Source: Burkholderia humptydooensis (GTDB lineage: Bacteria > Pseudomonadota > Gammaproteobacteria > Burkholderiales > Burkholderiaceae). Taken from it: DNA of 64,000 nt. Below the pieces are notes generated by a model. That model had not been told where the DNA came from and ran no database searches. It saw only the letters and a program-made list of their open reading frames with translations. Shown here in pieces: positions 56,983 through 64,000 of the stretch (position 1 is its first letter; every line of letters begins with the position of its first letter). Position numbers and translations under genes: made by a program. The DNA lies in assembly GCF_001513745.1 (NCBI RefSeq), contig NZ_CP013380.1, positions 2,418,001 through 2,482,000 of the forward strand, in the 5' to 3' direction.

Positions 56983-59376
56983 TCACGCCGACGGCTCGTC
57001 GAGCGTCGGCAGCGACACGGTGATCGCGGTGCCGACGCCCGGCGTGCTGTCCACGCCGATGCCGCCGCCATGCCGCACGACCACGGTCTTGACGAACGCC
57101 ATGCCGAGCCCGGAGCCGGCGACCTCCGGCCGCTCGTTCGTGTGAAACCGCTTGAAGCGCTCGAACAGATGCCGCTGATCGTCGAGCGAAATGCCGTAGC
57201 CCTGGTCGCGGATCGTGCAACGCATGCGCTTCGTGCCCGGTTCGACCGATAGCGTACACGCGATCACCGTGTCCGTCGGACTGTATTTGACCGCATTGTT
57301 CAACAGATTCACGAGCGCGCGGGTCATCAGCGAGCGGTCGGCGCCGACCCAGCACGGCTCGTCGCCGAACAACGTGTCGATGCGGATGCGCTTCGCCTGC
57401 GCCTGCGGCCAGACTTCGTCGCTCGCGTCGATCAGTAGGTCGGCGAAGCTCACCGCTTCGAGCTGATACGTCTGCGATTCCGCGCGCGCGAGCTGAACGA
57501 ACTCGTCGGCGAGCATCAGCGCGCGCTGCGCGTAGCGCTCGATGCGCGCGAGCAGCCCGCGCGTGTGCTCGGATTCGGCCCGCTGCCGCTCGATCTCGAC
57601 GAGCGCGAGAATCGACGACTGCGGCGAGCGCATGTCGTGCGACAGCAGATGCAGCGCCTCCTCGCGCTGCCGCTCGGCCGCGTGCAGCGCGGTCACGTCG
57701 ACGAGGCCGGCGATCCAGCCCGTCACGTTGCCCTGCGCGTTCGTGCACGGCGCGTAGCGTAGCAGATGGTCGAGGCCGCTGCGGTCGCGGACCTCGATGC
57801 CGCGCTCCATCACGTCGTTCCCGTAGTCGCGCGTCGGGTCGAGCGCGGCCGGCCAGTGCGTGCGGATCTCGACGTCCTGCTCGGCGTTGCCGTCGACCGT
57901 TTTCGTGAACGCCAGCTCGCCGAACGCGACGCGCAGCGGCCGCCCTTCCGGCGCGGGCGCGTTCAGCCGCGCGCAGTAGCGCTTCGCCGCGTGATTGGCG
58001 ATCAGCACGGTGCCAGCGAGATCGGTCACGACGACGGGCTCCGGCATGCTGTCGAGGCTGTCCCAGACGAAGCGCTTCATGTCCTGCACGCGCTGCGCGG
58101 CCTGCGCCATCAGCGCCATCTGCCGCTCGAGCACGTCGCCGCCGAATTCGTTGCGCTCGCGCGGCGCCTCGGGCAGCAGATGCGGCTCGTCGGCAAGGCG
58201 CTGCAGTTCGTAGCGCAGGTACGACATCGTCATCTCGAGACGCCGCCAGTTCCAGATCGGATACGCGGCGATCAGCCCGAAAATCGCCGGCGCGGGCGAC
58301 AGCCACAGCCGCGCCTCGTAGAGGAGCGCCGCGCTCGACGCCACCGCGAGCCCGGCGAGGCTCAGCGTGAGGAGCAGCGAGCGCCACGGCGACAGCATCA
58401 GGAAGCCCGCGAGCAGCACGACGAGCGGCAGCAGCGACGCGCTGAACACGAGCCAGCCGGACACGGGCGAGATCGCGCGGCCCGTCATCAGCGTGTCGAG
58501 CACGCTCGCATGGATGTAGACGCCCGGCAGCGGGCCGAACTCGCCCGAGATCGGCGTCGCGAAACGGTCGTAGAGCCCCGACGCGGTCGCGCCGACGATC
58601 ACGATCTTGCCGCGCAGCTCGTCGGGGTTCACGCGGCCCGCGAGCACGTCGACAAACGAGATCGCCGGATAGTTCTGCGACGCGCGGCTGAACGGGATGA
58701 AATAGCGGGACTCGCCGTTGTCGTCCTGTGCGATGTCGTGCGCGCGTCGCGCGATCGGCGCCGGCTGCGCGAGCTTCAACTGGCCGTTCTCGAGCGCGTG
58801 AAACACGTGCACCATCAACTGCGGCCAGCGGTGCCGGCCGTCGCTCTCGAAGAGCGCGACGCTGCGCACGATGCCGTCCGGATCGACTTCGAGATTGATG
58901 TGGCCCGCGCCCGCGACATGCCGCGCGAGCACCGGCACGGGCAGATTGACGGTGCGCGTGCCGTCGCGCTCCTCCGGGCTCAGCAGCACGGGAAGGAACG
59001 TCGGCGCGAGGTCGAGCGCCTTCGCGAGCGCCCGGTCGTCGGCGGACGGCTCGGTGAACAGCACGTCGTAGACGACGGCCGCCGGATGCGTCTTCGCGAG
59101 CGCGTCGAGGAATTCCGCGTGGATGCTGCGCTGCCACGGCCAGCGGCCGAGCGTGTCGAGGCTGCGATTGTCGATCTCGACGATCACGATGTTCGACTCG
59201 ATCGGCAGCTTGCGCAGCGTGAGCAGACGGTCGTAGATGATCCGGTCGACGCTCGCCGTCATCTGCCCCGCGACGCCCGAGAGGATCACCGCGACCCCGA
59301 GACAACCGATCGCGATCCACTCGACGAGAAAGCGGCGGCCGAGCAGCCGCCGCCGTTGCGCGCGGTCGAATCTCAT
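56983..59376 (-). CDS. CHASE2-PAS sensor histidine kinase
   Basis: 797 residues. One N-terminal membrane helix (about 15-35) and a periplasmic CHASE2 domain (about 40-300, with VIVEIDNRSLDTLGRWPWQR and DELRGKIVIVGATASGLYDRFATP) are followed by three C-terminal helices (about 320-400). A PAS domain (about 445-550, MPEPVVVTDLAGTVLIANHAA) precedes HisKA (LSHDMRSPQSS, phospho-His about 580) and HATPase (NLLNNAVKYS, DQGYGIS, GSGLGMAFVK). It likely phosphorylates the OmpR-type regulator of the same operon. It starts 10 bp after the LysM-FecR gene. Confidence 0.93.
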   Translation of the reverse strand: MRFDRAQRRRLLGRRFLVEWIAIGCLGVAVILSGVAGQMTASVDRIIYDRLLTLRKLPIESNIVIVEIDNRSLDTLGRWPWQRSIHAEFLDALAKTHPAAVVYDVLFTEPSADDRALAKALDLAPTFLPVLLSPEERDGTRTVNLPVPVLARHVAGAGHINLEVDPDGIVRSVALFESDGRHRWPQLMVHVFHALENGQLKLAQPAPIARRAHDIAQDDNGESRYFIPFSRASQNYPAISFVDVLAGRVNPDELRGKIVIVGATASGLYDRFATPISGEFGPLPGVYIHASVLDTLMTGRAISPVSGWLVFSASLLPLVVLLAGFLMLSPWRSLLLTLSLAGLAVASSAALLYEARLWLSPAPAIFGLIAAYPIWNWRRLEMTMSYLRYELQRLADEPHLLPEAPRERNEFGGDVLERQMALMAQAAQRVQDMKRFVWDSLDSMPEPVVVTDLAGTVLIANHAAKRYCARLNAPAPEGRPLRVAFGELAFTKTVDGNAEQDVEIRTHWPAALDPTRDYGNDVMERGIEVRDRSGLDHLLRYAPCTNAQGNVTGWIAGLVDVTALHAAERQREEALHLLSHDMRSPQSSILALVEIERQRAESEHTRGLLARIERYAQRALMLADEFVQLARAESQTYQLEAVSFADLLIDASDEVWPQAQAKRIRIDTLFGDEPCWVGADRSLMTRALVNLLNNAVKYSPTDTVIACTLSVEPGTKRMRCTIRDQGYGISLDDQRHLFERFKRFHTNERPEVAGSGLGMAFVKTVVVRHGGGIGVDSTPGVGTAITVSLPTLDEPSA

Positions 59377-59386
59377 CCGCCGCCCA

Positions 59387-60751
59387 TCAGCGCGCGATCG
59401 TGAACGTGTTGACCGCGCCGGCCTTTTCGTAGAAACGGCCGCCTTCGTAGCGCTCTGCGATCACGGTCCAGTAGTAGTCGCCCGGCTTCAGGTTCGCCAC
59501 GGCGATCCGCCCGCCCTGCGCGTCGACCTGGTCGACGATCGGGTTGCCCAGGTCCTTCGAGCGCGACAACACGAAGCGAAAGCGCGTCTTGCCGGCCGAC
59601 GGGCCGCCTTCCGTCGTCGACCAACGGAACGCATAGCCGCCGTCGGCGGGCGCCGCCGACGCATCGATGCCGAAGCGGCGCCGCTCGAACGCATAGATGC
59701 GCGGCTGGCCTTCGAGGCCATGCGAATCGGTCGCCGAGATCCGCACGAAATAGGTGCCGTCCGGCACGTCGGCGAACGTCGCGTGCGGCGCCGTCACTTG
59801 CACTTCCTTGAAGAGGTCGTACAGGCCCGCGTCGCGCGCGATCTGCACGTGGTAGTACTGTGCGCCGCCGAGCGGCACGAGATCGAACGCGACCTGCGGA
59901 TCGTCCTGGACCTTCGCCGGGTTGACGAGCCGCGGCGCGTCGAGCAGCGCGATCGGGTTGCCGACGACGCCGCTCGCACTCGTCACGTTGCCGAAGTTCG
60001 CGTGGACGAGCGTGTCGGTCGCGCGCTTCGCGCTCGGCGCGACGCCGACGGTGCCGTCGAGCACTTCGACCGTCGTCGACGCATGGCCGTCCTTGTCGTA
60101 ATTCACGCGAAAGCGCGTGCCGCGCACGCCGGCGACGACCGACGGCGAGCGGATCTGGAAGCGGTCGTCCTTCTTCTTCAGATGGGTGACTTCACTGTCG
60201 ACCGAGCCGCGGCGCAGATCGATCACGCGCTCGAGCGTGCCCGTGAGCACCGTGCGGCGCAGCGTCGCGAGATCGATCTGGCTGTCGGGCGGCAGGCTCA
60301 GGTGCGTGCCGTCCGAGAGCTCGAGCGTGACGAACGCGTTCGCGCCCGTGCGCAGGCGGTCGCCTTCCGTCAGCGTCGCATCGACGGCCACGGGCGCGAA
60401 TTGCACGGCACCGCGCCCCGCGCTCTCGACCGCGCCGTGCGCGGCGATCACGCGCGCCGACAGCGGCTCCTTGCGCAGCCGCGCGGCGGGCAGCTTCAGC
60501 ACGATGCCCGGCCGCAGGTGCTTCGGCACCGGCACGTCGTTCAGTTGCGCGACGAGCGGCCAGTCGTCCGACCCTTGCAGATAGCGGGCCGCGACGTCGT
60601 ACAGCGTGTCGCCGCCGCGCGTCGTGTAATCGACGGTCTGCGCGGACGGATTCTTCGGCGACTGCGCGGCGGCGTGCTGCGCCGCGAGAGCCGCGGCTGC
60701 GGCGCAGCACGCCGTCAGCACGGACTGCGTCACGATCCCGCGTGCGCTCAC
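59387..60751 (-). CDS. Periplasmic LysM-FecR domain protein
   Basis: 454 residues from GTG at 60751, which overlaps the regulator stop (GTGA). A signal peptide (residues 1-31, to HAAAQ) indicates export. A LysM domain (about 38-86, YTTRGGDTLYDVAARYL) for peptidoglycan binding is followed by a FecR domain (about 115-235, with FQIRSPSVVAGVRGTRFRV). The C-terminal half has two fibronectin/Ig-like beta segments (for example LGGAQYYHVQIARD, GDYYWTVIAERY). Its place between kinase and regulator suggests that it senses envelope or peptidoglycan state for the CHASE2 kinase. Confidence 0.92.
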   Translation of the reverse strand: MSARGIVTQSVLTACCAAAAALAAQHAAAQSPKNPSAQTVDYTTRGGDTLYDVAARYLQGSDDWPLVAQLNDVPVPKHLRPGIVLKLPAARLRKEPLSARVIAAHGAVESAGRGAVQFAPVAVDATLTEGDRLRTGANAFVTLELSDGTHLSLPPDSQIDLATLRRTVLTGTLERVIDLRRGSVDSEVTHLKKKDDRFQIRSPSVVAGVRGTRFRVNYDKDGHASTTVEVLDGTVGVAPSAKRATDTLVHANFGNVTSASGVVGNPIALLDAPRLVNPAKVQDDPQVAFDLVPLGGAQYYHVQIARDAGLYDLFKEVQVTAPHATFADVPDGTYFVRISATDSHGLEGQPRIYAFERRRFGIDASAAPADGGYAFRWSTTEGGPSAGKTRFRFVLSRSKDLGNPIVDQVDAQGGRIAVANLKPGDYYWTVIAERYEGGRFYEKAGAVNTFTIAR

Positions 60752-61452
60752 TCGGCGTCCCCCTGCATCACGCGCTCGAGGCGGTAGCCGTAGCCGTAGA
60801 TCGGCGCGAGCCGGTAGCCGTTCTCCGGACGCAGGCCGAGCTTCGTGCGCAGCATCGAGATGTGCGTGTCCATCGTGCGCGACGGGATGTCGGTCGCCTG
60901 CTTCCAGACGAGATCGAGGATGTGCGCGCGCGACAGCGGCCGGTCGAGATGCTGGAACAGCAGCAGCGCGAGCTCGAACTCCTTCTGCGTGAGGCTCACC
61001 GGCTTGTCGCCGACGTATGCCTGCTTCAGGTTCGCGTCGAACTTGTAGTTGTCGAACTCGCGGATCGACGACTCCGCGTTGACAGGATACGCGCGGCGCA
61101 GCAGCGAGCCGATCCGCGCGCGCAGGATCGGACCGGACACGGGCTTCACGACGTAGTCGTCGGCGCCCGCGTTCAGGATCTGCGTGATGCCCGCCTCGTC
61201 GTCGCGGCTCGTCATGAAGATGATCGGCAGGCGATGTTCGACCTGGTTCGCCCGCACCCACTTGAGCACTTCCTCGCCGGACATGTCCGGCACGTTCCAG
61301 TCGAGCACGAGCAGGTCGAAGGTCTCGCGCTGCAGCCGCTTCTTCAGCGCCTTGCCTTCCTTGAAGGCATAGCATGTATGGCCCGCGGCCGTCAGCGTCT
61401 GACTGACAAAGTCCGTCTGAGCCTGATCGTCATCCAGTACAGCAATTCTCAT
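60748..61452 (-). CDS. OmpR-family response regulator
   Basis: 234 residues from ATG at 61452. The receiver domain has the acidic pocket DDD (7-9), phospho-acceptor Asp51 (VLDWNVPDM), Thr in MTSRDDE and Lys in VVKPVS. The winged-helix output domain (about 130-230) has LTQKEFELALLLFQHLDRPLSR and RTMDTHISMLRTKLGL. It is the first gene of the kinase operon; its target genes are unknown and may include this operon. Confidence 0.95.
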   Translation of the reverse strand: MRIAVLDDDQAQTDFVSQTLTAAGHTCYAFKEGKALKKRLQRETFDLLVLDWNVPDMSGEEVLKWVRANQVEHRLPIIFMTSRDDEAGITQILNAGADDYVVKPVSGPILRARIGSLLRRAYPVNAESSIREFDNYKFDANLKQAYVGDKPVSLTQKEFELALLLFQHLDRPLSRAHILDLVWKQATDIPSRTMDTHISMLRTKLGLRPENGYRLAPIYGYGYRLERVMQGDAE

Positions 61453-61645
61453 AGCACCCCGCAAAACGAAATCCATTCAGGCTCCCGCAACCGCCGAGCG
61501 GCAATGGGCAGGCCCGCACGAGCCCCCGATTCGTTGTAACTCGCCATTATCGGCTGAATGGTGAAGGTTGTCCGGCGCGCCACACGCGAACCGGTATTCT
61601 ATGTGATCGATCACCCCATATCTCAAAAACGGGGCACGCCTGATC

Positions 61646-61676
61646 GGCGTTTTCATGATGGTAGTATGAAAACGCC
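61646..61676. repeat. Perfect 11-bp inverted repeat
   Basis: GGCGTTTTCAT and ATGAAAACGCC flank a 9-nt spacer. It is about 195 bp upstream of the response-regulator start, so it could be an operator for that or another regulator. There is no terminator-like T-run. Confidence 0.6.
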
Positions 61677-61721
61677 CGGAGAAATGTGCGTATCGCCGCG
61701 TAATTATGTCAACGCGATGAC

Positions 61722-61755
61722 CGCGCTGCCGGCCGCACGCGCGGCCGGCAGCGCG
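61722..61755. terminator. Very stable GC hairpin
   Basis: CGCGCTGCCGGCCGC and GCGGCCGGCAGCGCG are perfect 15-bp arms around a 4-nt loop, 18 bp downstream of the small gene that ends at 61773. No T-run follows, so it may be a Rho-assisted end or an mRNA-stabilising hairpin. Confidence 0.6.
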
Positions 61756-61772
61756 GCGAAACGAAACAATCG

Positions 61773-62159
61773 TCAGACAGGATCGGTTTCGAGCGCATCG
61801 GGTGCGATCGCACGCGGCGCGTGCTGCAATGCTTCATGCAGACGGCCGCGCACGTGCTCCCATGAGGCGCCCGCGTAATCCGGCTGTCCGGCCGCCCACG
61901 CGTGCGCGAGGTCGAACACGCGCTCGATGGTGGCGGCGCACCGCGTCAGATCCGGCTGCGGGCCGCCGAGCGCTTCGCGCATCCATTCGGCGAGCCACGG
62001 CATCTCGTTCGCGCTCGAATCCGCATACGCTTCCAGCGCGGCGCGCGCATGGCGGTCATGCTCGGGATCGAGCTCGACGCGCTGGATCGGCCGCGCCCGC
62101 TCGCGCGCCCTGCCGTTCGGCTCGAACGGTATTCGAATCGTTCCCGACCTGAACAGCAT
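61773..62159 (-). CDS. Hypothetical 128-residue protein
   Basis: 128 residues starting MLFRSGTIRIPFEPNG. The composition is soluble and acidic, with Trp/Ala-rich helices (MPWLAEWMREALGG and VFDLAHAWAAGQPDYAGASW). No family or motif was recognised. GGGGAG lies 6 bp upstream of the ATG, and a strong hairpin follows the stop, so the gene appears to be expressed as a single unit. It borders the IS remnant. Confidence 0.7.
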   Translation of the reverse strand: MLFRSGTIRIPFEPNGRARERARPIQRVELDPEHDRHARAALEAYADSSANEMPWLAEWMREALGGPQPDLTRCAATIERVFDLAHAWAAGQPDYAGASWEHVRGRLHEALQHAPRAIAPDALETDPV

Positions 62160-62329
62160 GACCTCCCCCAGTTAGCCGCGGCGACACGCACGAGCCTGTT
62201 CTTTGCGATACGTCCCGCTCGCAGCCGCCGTGCGACACGGCGCGATTCCGCAGACGAGACTCGACAGCGCAGTATAGGCAACGCGCGCAGGAAGGTGGTT
62301 TAAGGATTGTCAGACACGACGCGGCGCGC

Positions 62330-63085
62330 CAGGGCAATCGCATGAAGGTCCTTACCAGCCAAGGAGTTGAGCCCGGTAGTTGTCGCTGGTGGCGGCCTTG
62401 AGTCGACGGATTTTGAGGCCGGCCTTGGTCTGAGTATCTTTGCGCAGCAGGTTCATCGTGATGCGCCGCAGGATGGCAAAGTTCTGCGCCGCATTCTCGA
62501 CCCGCACCCGGCACTGGTCTTCACCGAATGCCACGTCGAGCGCCCAATGCATCGAATTCTCGATGCCCCAGTGGGAACGCACGGCGTGCGCCACGCGCAC
62601 CGCATCGGGCGGTAGCTCGTCACGTAATACCGGCGTTCAACCGACACCGTGCCGCCGATCTCGCGTGTGGCCTCGACCATTGCGATCGAGCGCATGCCCG
62701 GCCACAGCGCCGCCGCGCGCCATGTGCTCATCACGTCGCTGACGAGGCAGCGACGCGTTTCGATCCGGCCGTGGTCCTTTTCGACGGCTCGATGCTCATT
62801 CGAACCGTCCCAGCGCTCGCCGGGCGGAAGACGGTCGAGCGCGTCGAGCGTTGTGCGAATCTCCACGAGCAGCGTCGGCTGGTTCTCCTTGACCGCCAAC
62901 AATCGTGGGCCGGCGTCCGGCTACGCGGATCGCGCAACTCGCCGAACGCGTCTTCGATGCTCAAGGCTTGCGTTTCCGTCATCTGATGCCTCCGCAAAAG
63001 ATGGTAGTAAACGCTTGATTCGCCTCGGTTTACAACCCCGCTCGTCACTCCTTGATTGTTAACGCCCATTCATGCGATTGCCCTG
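62330..63085 (-). mobile_element. Decayed ISAs1-family insertion sequence
   Basis: The element is bounded by perfect 17-bp terminal inverted repeats, CAGGGCAATCGCATGAA at 62330-62346 and its complement at 63069-63085. It is flanked by a 10-bp target duplication with one mismatch: CGCGGCGCGC before and CGCGGCGCGA after. The length is 756 bp against about 1.2-1.3 kb for complete family members, because the transposase gene has lost its centre. It separates the 128-residue gene from the TusA-like gene. Confidence 0.9.
62352..62982 (-). pseudogene. ISAs1-family transposase, deleted and frameshifted
   Basis: Three fragments in different frames can be joined: the start MTETQALSIEDAFGELRDPR (from 62982), LAVKENQPTLLVEIRTTLDAL (from about 62902) and the conserved end RVAHAVRSHWGIENSMHWALD to the TAA at 62352. 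The middle, which carries the catalytic acidic residues, is missing at about 62905, and a frameshift lies near 62605-62615. About 200 of roughly 370 residues are lost, so the element cannot transpose by itself. Confidence 0.88.
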
Positions 63086-63129
63086 CGCGGCGCGAGCCGG
63101 CGGACGGCCGCTTCCGGCGCCCGCGCGCG

Positions 63130-63360
63130 TCAGCGGCGGCGCATCAGGAAGACGAACGTCCTGTCCTGCGTCGTCGACGATTCGACGATTTCGTTGCCCG
63201 TCTGCTTCGCAAACGCGGCGAAATCGCGCTGCGAGCCGGGATCGGTGGCGAGCACCTTCAGAATCTGGCCGCTTTCCATGTCGGCGAGCGCTTTCTTCGC
63301 GCGCAGGATCGGCAGCGGGCAATTGAGCCCGCGCGCGTCCACTTCCTTGTGAATGAGCAT
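63130..63360 (-). CDS. TusA/SirA-family sulfurtransferase
   Basis: 76 residues, the family size. The diagnostic N-terminal motif DARGLNCPLPILRAKKAL contains the active-site Cys in CPxP. It is followed by the DPGSQRDFAAFAKQTGNEI helix pattern. It likely carries persulfide sulfur for tRNA thiolation, cofactor synthesis or redox proteins. It may be a TusA or a paralogue; no tusBCDE genes are nearby. It lies beside the IS remnant without damage. Confidence 0.93.
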   Translation of the reverse strand: MLIHKEVDARGLNCPLPILRAKKALADMESGQILKVLATDPGSQRDFAAFAKQTGNEIVESSTTQDRTFVFLMRRR

Positions 63361-63488
63361 CGGCTTTCGACCTTCGAATGGCGCGCCGTCGCGGCGCTAT
63401 CGGAACGACAGATTCTACCGCATGCGCTCCCGTCCGCCCCCGCGCGAGCGCACGCGCGCCGCCCGCCATGCGGCGCGCGTGCGTCGGG

Positions 63489-64000
63489 CTACAGCTCGAT
63501 CGCCCGCCCGGTCCGCAGCGATTCGCGCAGCGCATGGCCGATTCTCGTCGCCTCGAGCGCGTCCGCGAGCGTCGCGCCGCCCGTGCCGCCCTCGCCGCGC
63601 ACCGCCGCGACGAACGCCTGCGCCTCGATCAGGAACGCCTCCTCGAAGCGGTCGAAGAACGTCGGCGTGCAGGTGTTGCGAATGCCCGCCGCATCGTAGA
63701 TCTCGACGCGGTTCGCGCGCGGGTTGCGGCCGATCGCGAGCCCGCCCGCCGTGCCGATCACTTCCGAGTGCGTGTCGTTGCCGTGCGCCATCGTGCGCGA
63801 TGCGTAGAACATCGCAAGCCGGCCGCCTTCGAACTCGCAGATCGCGACGCCGTTGTCGACGTCGCCGCACGCGCGCAGGCCCTCGTGCAGCGCGACCGCG
63901 CCCGCCGCGTACACGCGCGTCGCGCGCGGCGCGCCGAGGAGCCAGCGCGCGACGTCGATGTCATGCACCGTGCAGTCGAGGAAGATGCCGCCCGAGGTCG
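63489..64000 (-). CDS. Gfo/Idh/MocA oxidoreductase, 3' part
   Basis: The frame runs from the TAG at 63489 to the window edge, so the N-terminal NAD-binding domain is outside. The visible 170 residues start SGGIFLDCTVHDIDVARWLLG, the C-terminal domain signature with the catalytic His and Asp of inositol 2-dehydrogenase-like enzymes. Also visible are FEGGRLAMFYASRT and IEAQAFVAAVRG. It is probably myo-inositol 2-dehydrogenase (IolG), oxidising inositol with NAD, but related sugar dehydrogenases are possible. Confidence 0.85.
   Translation of the reverse strand, partial: TSGGIFLDCTVHDIDVARWLLGAPRATRVYAAGAVALHEGLRACGDVDNGVAICEFEGGRLAMFYASRTMAHGNDTHSEVIGTAGGLAIGRNPRANRVEIYDAAGIRNTCTPTFFDRFEEAFLIEAQAFVAAVRGEGGTGGATLADALEATRIGHALRESLRTGRAIEL

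Larger units (their letters stand above)
61453..61772. other. Regulatory gap with two large dyads
   Basis: 320 bp without a gene. It contains the promoter region of the response-regulator operon and two inverted repeats listed separately (61646-61676 and 61722-61755). No other coding frame is supported. Confidence 0.5.

Overview
The window is high-GC chromosomal DNA of a Burkholderia-type betaproteobacterium, most likely of the B. pseudomallei/thailandensis group. This is judged from protein similarity, the thrS-infC-rpmI-rplT-pheS-pheT-ihfA-merR order, the typical codon use and ISAs1-type debris. No 16S or species marker is present, so the species is not fixed.

Layout. Positions 1-3700 look like an accessory, partly decayed margin. 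It holds a frameshifted small membrane protein, a low-GC SAM methyltransferase, a phytanoyl-CoA dioxygenase (PhyH) gene broken by an in-frame TAG, and about 780 bp of degenerate sequence. Next comes a 739-residue lipoprotein built from two copies of one module. Positions 6.0-14.3 kb hold the conserved translation operon on the minus strand, with infC starting at ATC and a hairpin leader before pheS, then a tRNA-Val(GAC). Positions 14.4-20.6 kb carry relA, ridA, an alpha/beta hydrolase, scoAB and a divergent PAS-LuxR regulator.

Positions 20.6-24.8 kb form a second accessory stretch with AT-rich spacers. It encodes an exported clan-A-like glycoside hydrolase and a protein of seven near-identical 52-residue repeats, best explained as a seven-bladed beta-propeller lectin. 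Housekeeping metabolism follows at 24.8-37.5 kb: thioesterase/SDR, ETF-ubiquinone oxidoreductase, aroC, an MFS-acyltransferase fusion, a CBS protein, a YihY membrane protein, wrbA, an FAD-linked oxidase, a metallophosphoesterase and an unlisted 57-residue membrane peptide. A LysR regulator then faces a four-gene aromatic-acid-type efflux operon (outer membrane factor, FUSC protein, DUF1656, HlyD), with a clear LysR-type dyad between them.

Positions 43.7-54.2 kb hold a chemoreceptor with a candidate sigma-28 promoter, a fosmidomycin-resistance-type MFS pump, an uvrD-MTA/SAH nucleosidase pair, valS and galU. Positions 54.3-56.1 kb carry an unrecognised 602-residue protein with hendecad repeats and a possible HrpB (hrpII) box upstream. 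Positions 56.3-61.5 kb are a compact signalling operon: OmpR-type regulator, periplasmic LysM-FecR protein, CHASE2-PAS histidine kinase, and a DUF4136-like lipoprotein. The right end has a small unknown gene, an ISAs1-family remnant with intact 17-bp terminal repeats and a nearly intact 10-bp target duplication, a TusA-like gene and the 3' part of an inositol-dehydrogenase-like gene.

The best candidates for new biology are the glycosidase plus propeller-lectin locus, the LysM-FecR/CHASE2 two-component operon, the duplicated lipoprotein and the 602-residue repeat protein.
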